Below, in pieces: positions 37,407-44,860 of a stretch of 64,000 bases of DNA. Source of the stretch: Nitrospira sp. (lineage in GTDB: Bacteria; Nitrospirota; Nitrospiria; Nitrospirales; Nitrospiraceae); the NCBI GenBank assembly GCA_018242665.1, contig JAFEBL010000002.1, positions 176,382 to 240,381 of the forward strand, read 5' to 3'. Position 1 is the stretch's first letter, and every line of letters starts with the position of its first letter. Made by a program: the position numbers and the translations under genes. The notes below the pieces were generated by a model, which worked only from the letters and a program-made list of their open reading frames with translations, ran no database searches and was not told where the DNA came from.

Positions 37407-37994
37407 ATGAGCCTAGAATCTGAGCCATCTCCATCACTCTCGTCGGATGCCATCGCACGGTTGGTGAAGGGACACCAAGAGTTCCTGGCATTCCTTGAGC
37501 GGCGAGTCGAATCCAGAGCCATGGCGGAAGACATTCTCCAAACGGCGTTTACGCGTGGCTTGGAGCGCGGAGCCGGTGTGCAGGACGAAAAGGTCGTCGC
37601 CTGGTTCTATCGGGTGCTCCGCAACGCCGTGATCGATCACTACAGACAACGGTCTACGGCCGAGCGAATGGCGGATGCCTGGAGGCGAGAGTTTCCGGAT
37701 GTGCAGGAGCCGGAAGCGGAGCTGCGGCAGGAGATCTGCCAATGCGTCTCGGGGTTACTTGAAACGCTCAAACCCGAATATCGGGAAGCCCTGCAGATCG
37801 TGGATCTGCAAGAAGGCACATTGAAAAACCTGGCGCAACAATCGGGCATCACCTCCGACAATGCGGCTGTCCGCGTGCATCGGGCCAGGGCTGCGCTGCG
37901 TCGCCGGATCGAACAGGCCTGCGGCACCTGTTCCCTGCATGGCTGTTTGGATTGTTCCTGTGAGGCATCCAGCGGATCGACCTGCGAGACATGA
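37407..37994 (+). CDS. ECF-type sigma factor with cysteine-rich C-terminal tail
   Basis: This 195-residue sigma-70 family protein has region 2 (about 20-85: MAEDILQTAFTRGLE, VVAWFYRVLRNAVIDHYR) and region 4 (about 110-165: LETLKPEYREALQIVDLQEG, NAAVRVHRARAALRRRI). A tail with six cysteines and a His follows (CGTCSLHGCLDCSC ... STC). No anti-sigma gene is adjacent. In CorE-like ECF sigma factors a C-terminal Cys-rich domain senses copper or cadmium directly. By analogy this tail may make the factor metal- or redox-responsive, with the divergent metallothionein-like gene as a natural target. Confidence 0.8.
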   Translation: MSLESEPSPSLSSDAIARLVKGHQEFLAFLERRVESRAMAEDILQTAFTRGLERGAGVQDEKVVAWFYRVLRNAVIDHYRQRSTAERMADAWRREFPDVQEPEAELRQEICQCVSGLLETLKPEYREALQIVDLQEGTLKNLAQQSGITSDNAAVRVHRARAALRRRIEQACGTCSLHGCLDCSCEASSGSTCET

Positions 37995-38070
37995 GGGAAC
38001 CGCAGCAGCAGCCGACACCCGGACGCTATTCTTGCATTTGCGGCAACCTGCCCCGTATGCTCACACCACT

Positions 38071-38289
38071 ATGACCGAACCGACTATCACCATTTCCAAT
38101 TTGAGCCTGGCTGAACTCAAGAACCTCGTAGAGGGCATCGTCGATGACCGGCTGCGGACCCTGCTCGGCGATCCCGATCTCGGCGCTCCGATCGGCGAAT
38201 CCGTGCGCGAACGCCTGAAGCAGTCCCTCACCTCGACGGAGCGTCTCTCGGGGGACGAGGTGGCCGACAAGCTCGGCTTGCGGTGGTAG
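38071..38289 (+). CDS. Antitoxin of a RelE/ParE-type pair
   Basis: This 72-residue protein is helical and acidic (LAELKNLVEGIVDDRLRTLL). It ends two bases before a RelE/ParE-fold toxin gene, and the size and order fit an antitoxin. No DNA-binding motif is obvious, so I cannot place it in a named antitoxin family. The ATG at 38071 has no strong ribosome binding site. Confidence 0.65.
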   Translation: MTEPTITISNLSLAELKNLVEGIVDDRLRTLLGDPDLGAPIGESVRERLKQSLTSTERLSGDEVADKLGLRW

Positions 38290-38290
38290 C

Positions 38291-38566
38291 ATGCCCTGGT
38301 TTCGACTCGCGTTTCGCCCCGATGTGATCACCGACCTCCGCGCTGCCGATCCCGCCATTGCGCAACGGTTGTTCGACAAGACGAAGTGGCTGGCTTCCAA
38401 CGTCGACAATCTGCGGCATGAACTGGTCGCGGCGGACTTGCCCGGCATCCACAAATATGCCGTGGGTGATTGGCGGATTTTCTATTCGATCGACCGTGCG
38501 GAGCAACTCGTGGACATTCACTACATTCAGCACAGACCGCCCGCAGGCCGGACTGCCGAAACGTAA
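38291..38566 (+). CDS. RelE/ParE-fold toxin
   Basis: The product is 91 residues. The pattern RLAFRPDVITDLR ... LPGIHKYAVGDWRIFYSID ... VDIHYIQHR is that of the RelE/ParE superfamily (strand, two helices, then strands with R-x-x-Y). RelE-like members cut mRNA in the ribosome and ParE-like members block gyrase; sequence alone does not decide here. It follows the antitoxin after one base and precedes the HesB-like gene by two bases, so the three form one unit. Confidence 0.75.
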   Translation: MPWFRLAFRPDVITDLRAADPAIAQRLFDKTKWLASNVDNLRHELVAADLPGIHKYAVGDWRIFYSIDRAEQLVDIHYIQHRPPAGRTAET

Positions 38567-38568
38567 CG

Positions 38569-38874
38569 ATGCTCACCCTCACGCAGAAGGCAGTCGATCG
38601 CCTGCGCACGCTGCTGCTGGAACATCCTGAAGATCCGGTGGTACGCGTCGCCGTGCGCGATCTGACTGCGCAGCGCCTCTCGCTGTCGATTACGTTGGAA
38701 GCGACGACCCGTGACGACGACGCGGTAGAACAGATCGATGGACTAACCGTGGCGTTGGACCGGGCGAGCGCACACCGGACGAGTGGAATGATGGTGGATT
38801 ATCAGGACGGGCGCTTTAGTTTTGTGCATCCCCCGGCGAATGACCTGGGCTTGATCATGCCCGGCCGCACCTAG
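38569..38874 (+). CDS. HesB/IscA-fold protein lacking cysteines
   Basis: The 101-residue protein follows the IscA/HesB layout: LTLTQKAVDRLRTLL, VRVAVRD, then IDGLTVALDRASAHRTSGMMVDYQDG and FSFVHPP. All cysteines of the family (one near the glycine loop, two in the C-terminal CGC) are missing; the protein has no cysteine at all. It cannot carry an iron-sulfur cluster in the usual way. It may be a structural or regulatory relative. It starts 3 bp after the toxin and stops at TAG, 2 bp before palindromic element copy 4. Confidence 0.65.
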   Translation: MLTLTQKAVDRLRTLLLEHPEDPVVRVAVRDLTAQRLSLSITLEATTRDDDAVEQIDGLTVALDRASAHRTSGMMVDYQDGRFSFVHPPANDLGLIMPGRT

Positions 38875-38876
38875 CC

Positions 38877-38998
38877 AGGATGCTGAAAAAGACCGCCAGC
38901 TTTGTTCTCGCATCGCTCGAAGGCTCAACGTACGGCAAGGGTACGCCTTGCCTTTTCGCATTGCTGCGGCCGCGCCGGACGGCCTTTTTGAGCATCCT
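38877..38998 (+). repeat. Palindromic dispersed element, copy 4
   Basis: This 122-bp element has ends AGGATGCTGAAAAAGACCG and its inverse ...CGGCCTTTTTGAGCATCCT (split here as the last bases 38980-38998). The central CGTAC...GGGTACG and GCTGCGGC blocks match copies 1 and 2. It starts 2 bp after the TAG stop of the HesB-like gene. The T-run after the last GC stem could also stop transcription. Confidence 0.85.
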
Positions 38999-39015
38999 GC
39001 GAAATTCGAAACCAG

Positions 39016-39558
39016 TTACGATTTCATTCGGGGAAAGACGCTGCCGTAATGCATGGAGAACGTGCCGCGGGCCACATCCGCCACGTATCGTTCGAGGGCG
39101 TCGTGGATGACGGGAAAGGCCAAGTCGTCCCAAGGAATTTCATCCAGCGCGAAGAGCCGAACGTCCAAACTCTCGGTGCCGGGTTTAAATTCCGGCTTAC
39201 GCAAGAGGCCGCGAAAGACCATGTGTACTTGGCTGATGCGGGGCAGGCTCAGCACGGCGTAGAGTGAGGTAATTTCCACGTCGGCATGGGCTTCTTCAAA
39301 GGTTTCGCGGACCGCCGCCTGTTCGGTGCTCTCCCCGATTTCCATGAAGCCCGCAGGAAAGGTCCAGTGGCCGATGCGTGGTTCGATGGCCCGGCGGCAC
39401 AAGAGAATCTTGTCCTCCCACTCGGGAATACAGCCGGCGACGATTTTCGGATTGACGTAGTGAATGACCTGACAGGTATCGCACACGAACCGCGGCAGAT
39501 TGTCGCCGGGGGGAATGCGTGTCGACAGCCCGGCCCCGCACTCGCTGCAAAACTTCAT
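39016..39558 (-). CDS. Nudix hydrolase with N-terminal zinc ribbon
   Basis: The product is 180 residues. A zinc ribbon (KFCSECGAGL ... FVCDTCQVIHY, residues 2-33) precedes a Nudix domain with the box GFMEIGESTEQAAVRETFEEA (about 72-93; key G, E, R-E-x-x-E-E). This build is like the NudC/ADP-ribose or NADH-type pyrophosphatases. Full NudC has an additional N-terminal part that is missing here. The ATG at 39558 is chosen because the ribbon starts there. The substrate is inferred as a nucleoside diphosphate derivative. Confidence 0.8.
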   Translation of the reverse strand: MKFCSECGAGLSTRIPPGDNLPRFVCDTCQVIHYVNPKIVAGCIPEWEDKILLCRRAIEPRIGHWTFPAGFMEIGESTEQAAVRETFEEAHADVEITSLYAVLSLPRISQVHMVFRGLLRKPEFKPGTESLDVRLFALDEIPWDDLAFPVIHDALERYVADVARGTFSMHYGSVFPRMKS

Positions 39559-39595
39559 GAAACTCCTCGATGATGAGGACGACGGAACGACAGAA

Positions 39596-40777
39596 ATGGA
39601 TAACACACTTTACGTTTTTTTTACACCCTGCCCCCGCGGCCTTGAATCGGTACTCGCCCAGGAACTCACGGAGTTGGGCGCCGCTGACGTCAAACCGACC
39701 GCTGGAGGCGTCGCGTTTTCCGGTTCCCTCACACTCTGTTATCGCGTGAATCTGGAAAGCCGCATCGCCAGCCGCGTGCTCTTGCGCATTGCCGAGGGCG
39801 CCTATCGCGACGAACAGGACGTGTATGACGCGGCCCACGCCATCCGCTGGCAGGATTGGTTCACTCCCCAGCAGCGGATCAAGGTGAAGGTCAGCGCGCA
39901 TCACTGTCCCCTCCGGAGTCTGGATTTCGCCACGCTGCGCGTGAAGGACGCGGTCTGCGACCGATTCCAGTACGCCAGAGGCAAACGCCCCTCGGTGGAT
40001 ACCCATGCGCCGGATGTGTTGATCGCCGTCTACTTGGATCAGACACGCTGCACCTTCTATCTGGATACGTCAGGCGAACCGCTGTTCAAGCGCGGGTGGC
40101 GACAATCGGCGGGCGAGGCGCCGATCAGGGAAAATCTGGCGGCCGGCATCTTGCGTCTTTCCAACTGGACGCCGGACACGTTGCTCTACGATCCCATGTG
40201 CGGCAGCGGAACCTTCGTGGTGGAAGCCGCGTTGATGGCCCGCCGAATCGCACCCGGCATCGGCCGCCGATTTGCTTTTGACAAATTGCTTTCCTACGAT
40301 CCGCGCGTCGACAAGGACCTGCGTGCGGAACTCACCGGTAAAGAAATCCCCGGCCTCCCCGGATTGATCCACGCCGCCGACGAGAACGCCCAGGCACTCA
40401 CATCGATCAAGGCAAATCTGGCCATCGCCCGGTGCAACGACCTCGTCACATTGCGGCAGGGCGATGCACGGCATCTCCCTCCGCCGGCTGCCGCCGGCCT
40501 CCTGGTGACCAACCCGCCCTACGGCCACCGCATGGGAGAAGCGGAATCATTGAAGATCTTGTACTCCCAATTCGGCGACCATCTGAAGCAGCAGTTTTGC
40601 GGGTGGACCGTGCAGATTGTGACGGCAGACAGGAACTTGCCGGGCCTGCTTCGACTCGCCCCTTCGCGGCGAGTGCCGCTCTTTAATGGCGCCATCGAAT
40701 GCCGACTGTTCGAGTTCCGGATGGTGGCGGGCAGCCTCCGGAGGCCACGCCCTCAGAAATCCTCATCCGGTCACTAA
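39596..40777 (+). CDS. THUMP-domain RNA methyltransferase (RlmL-like)
   Basis: This 393-residue protein has an N-terminal ferredoxin-like/THUMP region (about 1-160: FFTPCPRGLESVLAQEL, RIKVKVSAHH) that binds RNA, followed by a class I SAM methyltransferase fold with DPMCGSGTFVVEAAL (about 198) and the N6/N2-type catalytic NPPYGHRMGE (about 306). This matches the N-terminal half of RlmL (23S rRNA m2G2445) and related enzymes. The ATG at 39596 (MDNTLYVFF) lies 37 bp from the divergent Nudix start. Confidence 0.82.
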   Translation: MDNTLYVFFTPCPRGLESVLAQELTELGAADVKPTAGGVAFSGSLTLCYRVNLESRIASRVLLRIAEGAYRDEQDVYDAAHAIRWQDWFTPQQRIKVKVSAHHCPLRSLDFATLRVKDAVCDRFQYARGKRPSVDTHAPDVLIAVYLDQTRCTFYLDTSGEPLFKRGWRQSAGEAPIRENLAAGILRLSNWTPDTLLYDPMCGSGTFVVEAALMARRIAPGIGRRFAFDKLLSYDPRVDKDLRAELTGKEIPGLPGLIHAADENAQALTSIKANLAIARCNDLVTLRQGDARHLPPPAAAGLLVTNPPYGHRMGEAESLKILYSQFGDHLKQQFCGWTVQIVTADRNLPGLLRLAPSRRVPLFNGAIECRLFEFRMVAGSLRRPRPQKSSSGH

Positions 40778-40797
40778 GTACTCGTCGTTCGCAAGCG

Positions 40798-40895
40798 ACG
40801 TCTGACGTTTCACGTTTCGTCTTTCATATTGCGTTCCCTTGCGCCCCACGTGTGACATTTCACGTGTCACCTTTTACGTGTCACGCCCCAACGCC
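40798..40895. repeat. Periodic ACGTGTCAC/ACGTTTCAC repeat
   Basis: The spacer between the methyltransferase and otsA carries repeated units such as GACGTTTCACGTTTCG, CACGTGTGACATTTCACG and TTTTACGTGTCACG. It resembles the run at 15641-15684. A small inverted pair (CGTCG/CGACG) lies just before it at 40790-40800. Function unknown. Confidence 0.5.
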
Positions 40896-40982
40896 GCTTG
40901 ACAGCACGCCGAAAGGCTCCTATTTTCAATCCATGGTCAGGACGCAGCTGGTACGAGCTTGCCGGGCGAGGAAGGGGCAGCG

Positions 40983-42509
40983 ATGAACGCATCACAAGCT
41001 CCCCTGGAAGCGCCACAACGGGACAGCGATCTGTCCCTCGCACGCCTCATCGTCGTGTCAAATCGCGAACCTTACGAACATCGTCTGGTGAAAAACCACC
41101 TGATCTGGGAACGGACCTCCGGTGGCCTGGTGTCGGCGTTGGATCCGATGATGGGACGGCTCGGCGGGACATGGATTGCGTGGGGCAGCGGCAAGGCCGA
41201 CCGCGACGTGGTGGATCAGGACATGACCGTGGAAGTCCCGCCCGATGCCCCGACCTACAGGCTTCGCCGCGTGTGGCTGGAATCAGGCGAGGTCAAGGGC
41301 GGGTATCACGGCTATGCGAATCAGGTGCTCTGGCCCCTCTGCCACTTGACCTTGGATCGCGTCACATACCGCAAAGCCTATTGGCACGCCTACCAGGCCA
41401 TGAACGCCCGCTTCGCGGAGGTCGTGCTAGGGGAGCTGCACACAAAACCCGGTTTCGTCTGGATCCATGATTTTCATCTGGCGCTGCTGCCAGGCATGGT
41501 GAAGGCCTCGCTGCCGAAACAGGCGATCGCGATGTTCTGGCACATCCCCTGGCCCGGTCCGGATGCCTTTCGCATTTTGCCCGAACGGCGCGAACTGCTG
41601 GAGTCGTTGCTCGCCTGCAAGCTGCTGATGTTCCAGACGCACAGTTTTCTACATTGTTTCGTCGAATGCGCCAAAGAATTTCTTGGCGCGGATATCGAAG
41701 CCGACGACGGCCACCTCACCTACAAGGGCCAGACAACCCGGCTGGTGTCACGCCCGATCAGTATCGGCTTTCAGACTTGGGCCGAGCGCGCCCAGTCGCC
41801 ACAAGTGACCCGGGCAATGGATGTCCTGCGCAACCTGCACGTCTTTCAGCCGGAGGTGCGCATCGGGCTCGGGGTCGATCGGCTCGACTATACCAAAGGC
41901 CTCCTCAAACGCCTGTGGGCCATCGACGCGTTTTTCCAGCAGTTCCCGCAATACCGAGGCCAATTCACCTTTATTCAAATCGCCGTGCCGACCAGAGGCG
42001 ACGTCGAAGCCTATCGACGGTATCGGGAGTTGATCCGCGAAACGGTCAATGACATCAATATGCGATACAGCAGTCTCTCCCATCTCGGCACGTCTCACGC
42101 CACACGCTGGCGGCCGATCGAGCTCCGCGAAGGGCGCATCGGTATGGACACCCTGGCGGCCTATTATCGGATGGCAGACCTGACACTCGTCAGCTCCGTC
42201 TATGACGGCATGAACCTGGTCGCGAAGGAATATGTGGCGAGTCAGGTAGATGAGCAGGGCGTGTTGCTGGTGAGCCAGATGGCCGGAGCGGCGGAGGAAC
42301 TGACCGATGCATTGGTCATCAACCCCTATGATCCGGAAGGCGTGGCCGACTCGATTCGCCAGGCCCTGGAAATGCCACTCGCAGAGCGCCGGCATCGCAT
42401 GCATCGCATGCGGACGTATCTGGCGGCACACGATATTCGAGCCTGGGCCGATGACTGTTTGCGCGATGCGGGAATTCTCCCCCCTCACGATAGTTCCTCA
42501 CTTGACTAA
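40983..42509 (+). CDS. otsA: Trehalose-6-phosphate synthase
   Basis: This 508-residue GT20 glycosyltransferase joins UDP-glucose (or ADP-/GDP-glucose) to glucose-6-phosphate. Marks: VVSNREPYEHR at the N terminus, ERTSGGLVSAL, WIHDFHLALLPGM near 161, GVDRLDYTKGLLKRLWA, and DGMNLVAKEYVAS near 408, which binds the sugar donor. The ATG at 40983 has GGAAGGGG upstream. No otsB phosphatase is adjacent. GT20 also includes glucosylglycerol-phosphate synthases, so the acceptor is not certain. The product would serve as an osmolyte precursor. Confidence 0.85.
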   Translation: MNASQAPLEAPQRDSDLSLARLIVVSNREPYEHRLVKNHLIWERTSGGLVSALDPMMGRLGGTWIAWGSGKADRDVVDQDMTVEVPPDAPTYRLRRVWLESGEVKGGYHGYANQVLWPLCHLTLDRVTYRKAYWHAYQAMNARFAEVVLGELHTKPGFVWIHDFHLALLPGMVKASLPKQAIAMFWHIPWPGPDAFRILPERRELLESLLACKLLMFQTHSFLHCFVECAKEFLGADIEADDGHLTYKGQTTRLVSRPISIGFQTWAERAQSPQVTRAMDVLRNLHVFQPEVRIGLGVDRLDYTKGLLKRLWAIDAFFQQFPQYRGQFTFIQIAVPTRGDVEAYRRYRELIRETVNDINMRYSSLSHLGTSHATRWRPIELREGRIGMDTLAAYYRMADLTLVSSVYDGMNLVAKEYVASQVDEQGVLLVSQMAGAAEELTDALVINPYDPEGVADSIRQALEMPLAERRHRMHRMRTYLAAHDIRAWADDCLRDAGILPPHDSSSLD

Positions 42510-42539
42510 CCGGCACCAGCACATTCCTGGAGAACACCC

Positions 42540-44651
42540 GTGATCGGCTTCGTCCCGTTGCCTGGACGGCGCGCCACTCGTCCCGCGTCCCTTGCGGGCC
42601 AAAGCACGGTTGCCGCACAGGGCGAGCGCGTCACGGCATCGCCTCGGCGGTTCTGGCTCCTCATGGTCCTGGGCCTGTCCTGCCTGCTAAGCGGCTGTGC
42701 GCGACTCTCCTCCTTATTTGCCGTCACGCCCCCACCGGACCAACAAATCGACCGGCAGCAACAGGCCGTGGTCGAGAGGCTCGGGGCCATTGCGGAGCCG
42801 GAACTCAAAGACAATCTCACCGTCACCCTCCCTGCCGTGCGGAAGGGTTTAGCTGATCAATCCAACAAGGTGGCGAAGTTCAAGCGCGACCTCGTGTTGC
42901 GCGCCCTGGTTGATCCCTGGGAGGGTCTTGCCGCGATCGAGCGGGCCGGACTGTTCGCCGCAGCGGCCGCAGAATCGGGCGTTGAAGGGCTGCCCGCCGT
43001 GATCGATATTCTTGAAGGAGGCATGGATCGCACAGGCGCCTCCTTCGCCCCGTTGACCTTTCCCGTCACTCTCGCCAGTGAGGACCTACTGACGTTCCTC
43101 ACGGATGTGCTTGAGCAGGCCTATCAGGACCGTGAACAGGCACTCCGGCATTTGTCGCCGCAGGACCGGGAGTTTTTGTTCACCCATGCCCGTGCTCTGG
43201 TCGAGCAGTACACACCACAAATCACGCCACCGGCCCGAATGGCAGAGGCGGAAGCGGCGGACACCTATATCAGTTTGCTGATGCAGCACGTTGACTACGG
43301 CTCTCTCGTGACGGCCGCTCAACGGTTGGCCCGCCTCGGCAATCGGAAGTTTCTCCAGCAGTTGGACATTGCCTTCCATCATCGGAAACCAGTCGCGCAG
43401 ACCGTTCCGGGCATCACCGGTGATCTGCTGTGGGTCCAACAGACATCGTACGGCCTGTTGGTCATTGGCGGATACGGTCCCAACACCTATGATCTCGACA
43501 AGGGCGCCGCATTGATTGTTGATCTGGGTGGCAACGACAGCTACCGCGGACTCATCGGCGCGAGCCCGAACAGTGACCTCGGCAACAGCCTCGTCATCGA
43601 TTTGAGCGGCAACGATATCTATCAGCCGGCACCGCTGGGCCTCGCCACCGGACGCGCGGGCGTCGGCATCGTGATCGATCATGGCGGCGACGATACCTAT
43701 CGTCTGGCGCCGGGCTCCGGCGGAGCGGGCCTTGCGGGGCTTGGCATCCTGTATGATGGAGAAGGCCATGACATCTATGAAGGCAATCGCTTTACCCAAG
43801 GAGCAGCCTTTGGGGGATTCGGCCTCCTCGTGGACCGCGCCGGCGATGACCGGTATACGAGTTATGGCTATGCGCTCGGCTTTGGCGGCCCGCTCGGTGT
43901 GGGCGCGTTGATCGACGTCGCCGGCAACGATACGTACGAATGCGGCGGACGATATCCCAGCGCCTACAACGAGAGCGACAGTCCGCAAGCACGCCCGCGC
44001 GATGCGTTATTTCAGTATGATTGTTTCGGACTCGGCGCCGGGGCAGGACTCCGGGTCTTCAGCAAACAACCGGCCCAACAGGCCCGGAGCCTGGCCGGCG
44101 GCTGGGGTCTCCTGGTCGACCTGGCTGGTCGAGATCGGTATCACAGTGCGAACTTTTCACAGGGACACGGGTACTTCTTCGGGCTCGGCGTCAAACTTGA
44201 TCTTGCGGGTGACGACGAGCATCAGGCGGCGCGTTATGGTCACGGCAGCGCGGCACATTTCGGAGTGGGCCTGACGATTGATTACCAGGGCAAAGACCGC
44301 TATGGGTCAAAGGGGCCGTTCTATAACGGCGGCACCGCCTGGGACCGAAGTGTGGCCCTGGCTGTCGACGGCGGGCCCGACAGCGACTTCTATGACCTGC
44401 CTGCTTCGACGGGACTGGGCATGGCCGACTTGGGGGGCTGGGGGTTGTTTATCGAGGAAGGCGGCGCGGATCAATATGCCGTCAGACGAGGGCTTGGACT
44501 TGGCGCCGATACGAGCATCGGCGCGTTTCTGGACCTCGAAGGCCGCGACGACTATTCCTCAGTGCCCTCCGCAACAGCAAGTGCGCGGCCCGAACGGCTC
44601 AATCGACGGACCTATCTGGAGAACCAAGGCAGCCTCTTCATCGACCGTTAG
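42540..44651 (+). CDS. Lipoprotein with about twelve D-x-x-G-x-D-x-Y repeats
   Basis: The product is 703 residues from GTG 42540. A hydrophobic segment ending in a lipobox (LSCLLSGC, about 43-50) indicates a lipoprotein. The helical part (about 60-310) is unknown. From about 320 on, a short unit recurs: VDLGGNDSY, IDLSGNDIY, IDHGGDDTY, YDGEGHDIY, VDRAGDDRY, IDVAGNDTY, VDLAGRDRY, LDLAGDDEH, IDYQGKDRY, ADQY, LDLEGRDDY, each followed by a Gly-rich stretch. The pattern suggests a stacked beta-helix-like solenoid with acidic, possibly calcium-binding turns. Neighbours (otsA, lon) give no clue. Confidence 0.75.
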   Translation: MIGFVPLPGRRATRPASLAGQSTVAAQGERVTASPRRFWLLMVLGLSCLLSGCARLSSLFAVTPPPDQQIDRQQQAVVERLGAIAEPELKDNLTVTLPAVRKGLADQSNKVAKFKRDLVLRALVDPWEGLAAIERAGLFAAAAAESGVEGLPAVIDILEGGMDRTGASFAPLTFPVTLASEDLLTFLTDVLEQAYQDREQALRHLSPQDREFLFTHARALVEQYTPQITPPARMAEAEAADTYISLLMQHVDYGSLVTAAQRLARLGNRKFLQQLDIAFHHRKPVAQTVPGITGDLLWVQQTSYGLLVIGGYGPNTYDLDKGAALIVDLGGNDSYRGLIGASPNSDLGNSLVIDLSGNDIYQPAPLGLATGRAGVGIVIDHGGDDTYRLAPGSGGAGLAGLGILYDGEGHDIYEGNRFTQGAAFGGFGLLVDRAGDDRYTSYGYALGFGGPLGVGALIDVAGNDTYECGGRYPSAYNESDSPQARPRDALFQYDCFGLGAGAGLRVFSKQPAQQARSLAGGWGLLVDLAGRDRYHSANFSQGHGYFFGLGVKLDLAGDDEHQAARYGHGSAAHFGVGLTIDYQGKDRYGSKGPFYNGGTAWDRSVALAVDGGPDSDFYDLPASTGLGMADLGGWGLFIEEGGADQYAVRRGLGLGADTSIGAFLDLEGRDDYSSVPSATASARPERLNRRTYLENQGSLFIDR

Positions 44652-44745
44652 CAGAATGGTGACGAAGCCGCTTCAACTTTACTCTCGCGACGGTTAGCTT
44701 CTTCTAGTCCTCAATTCCCTCGCGTTCTCCTTTCCGGAACGGCGC

Positions 44746-44773
44746 TTGACTCACCTCTCTCCGTGGCTATCTG
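44746..44773 (+). promoter_or_regulatory. Possible lon promoter
   Basis: TTGACT (44746-44751) and TATCTG (44768-44773) are separated by 16 bp, about 90 bp before the lon start. The -35 is close to consensus and the -10 is weaker. CTTGAC also resembles a heat-shock -35, but no matching heat-shock -10 is visible. Confidence 0.35.
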
Positions 44774-44860
44774 AAGGAACAGTGAATCGGCGTGAGAGCG
44801 GCTGTACCTCGACCTTCCCCGCTGTGACGCGAAGATCGTCCGAGAACCCTGGAGGATGAC

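Noticed and set aside
37407..37994. Anti-sigma factor partner for the ECF sigma factor
   Set aside because: Neither neighbour has a membrane helix or a zinc anti-sigma motif; the downstream genes are a toxin-antitoxin pair.
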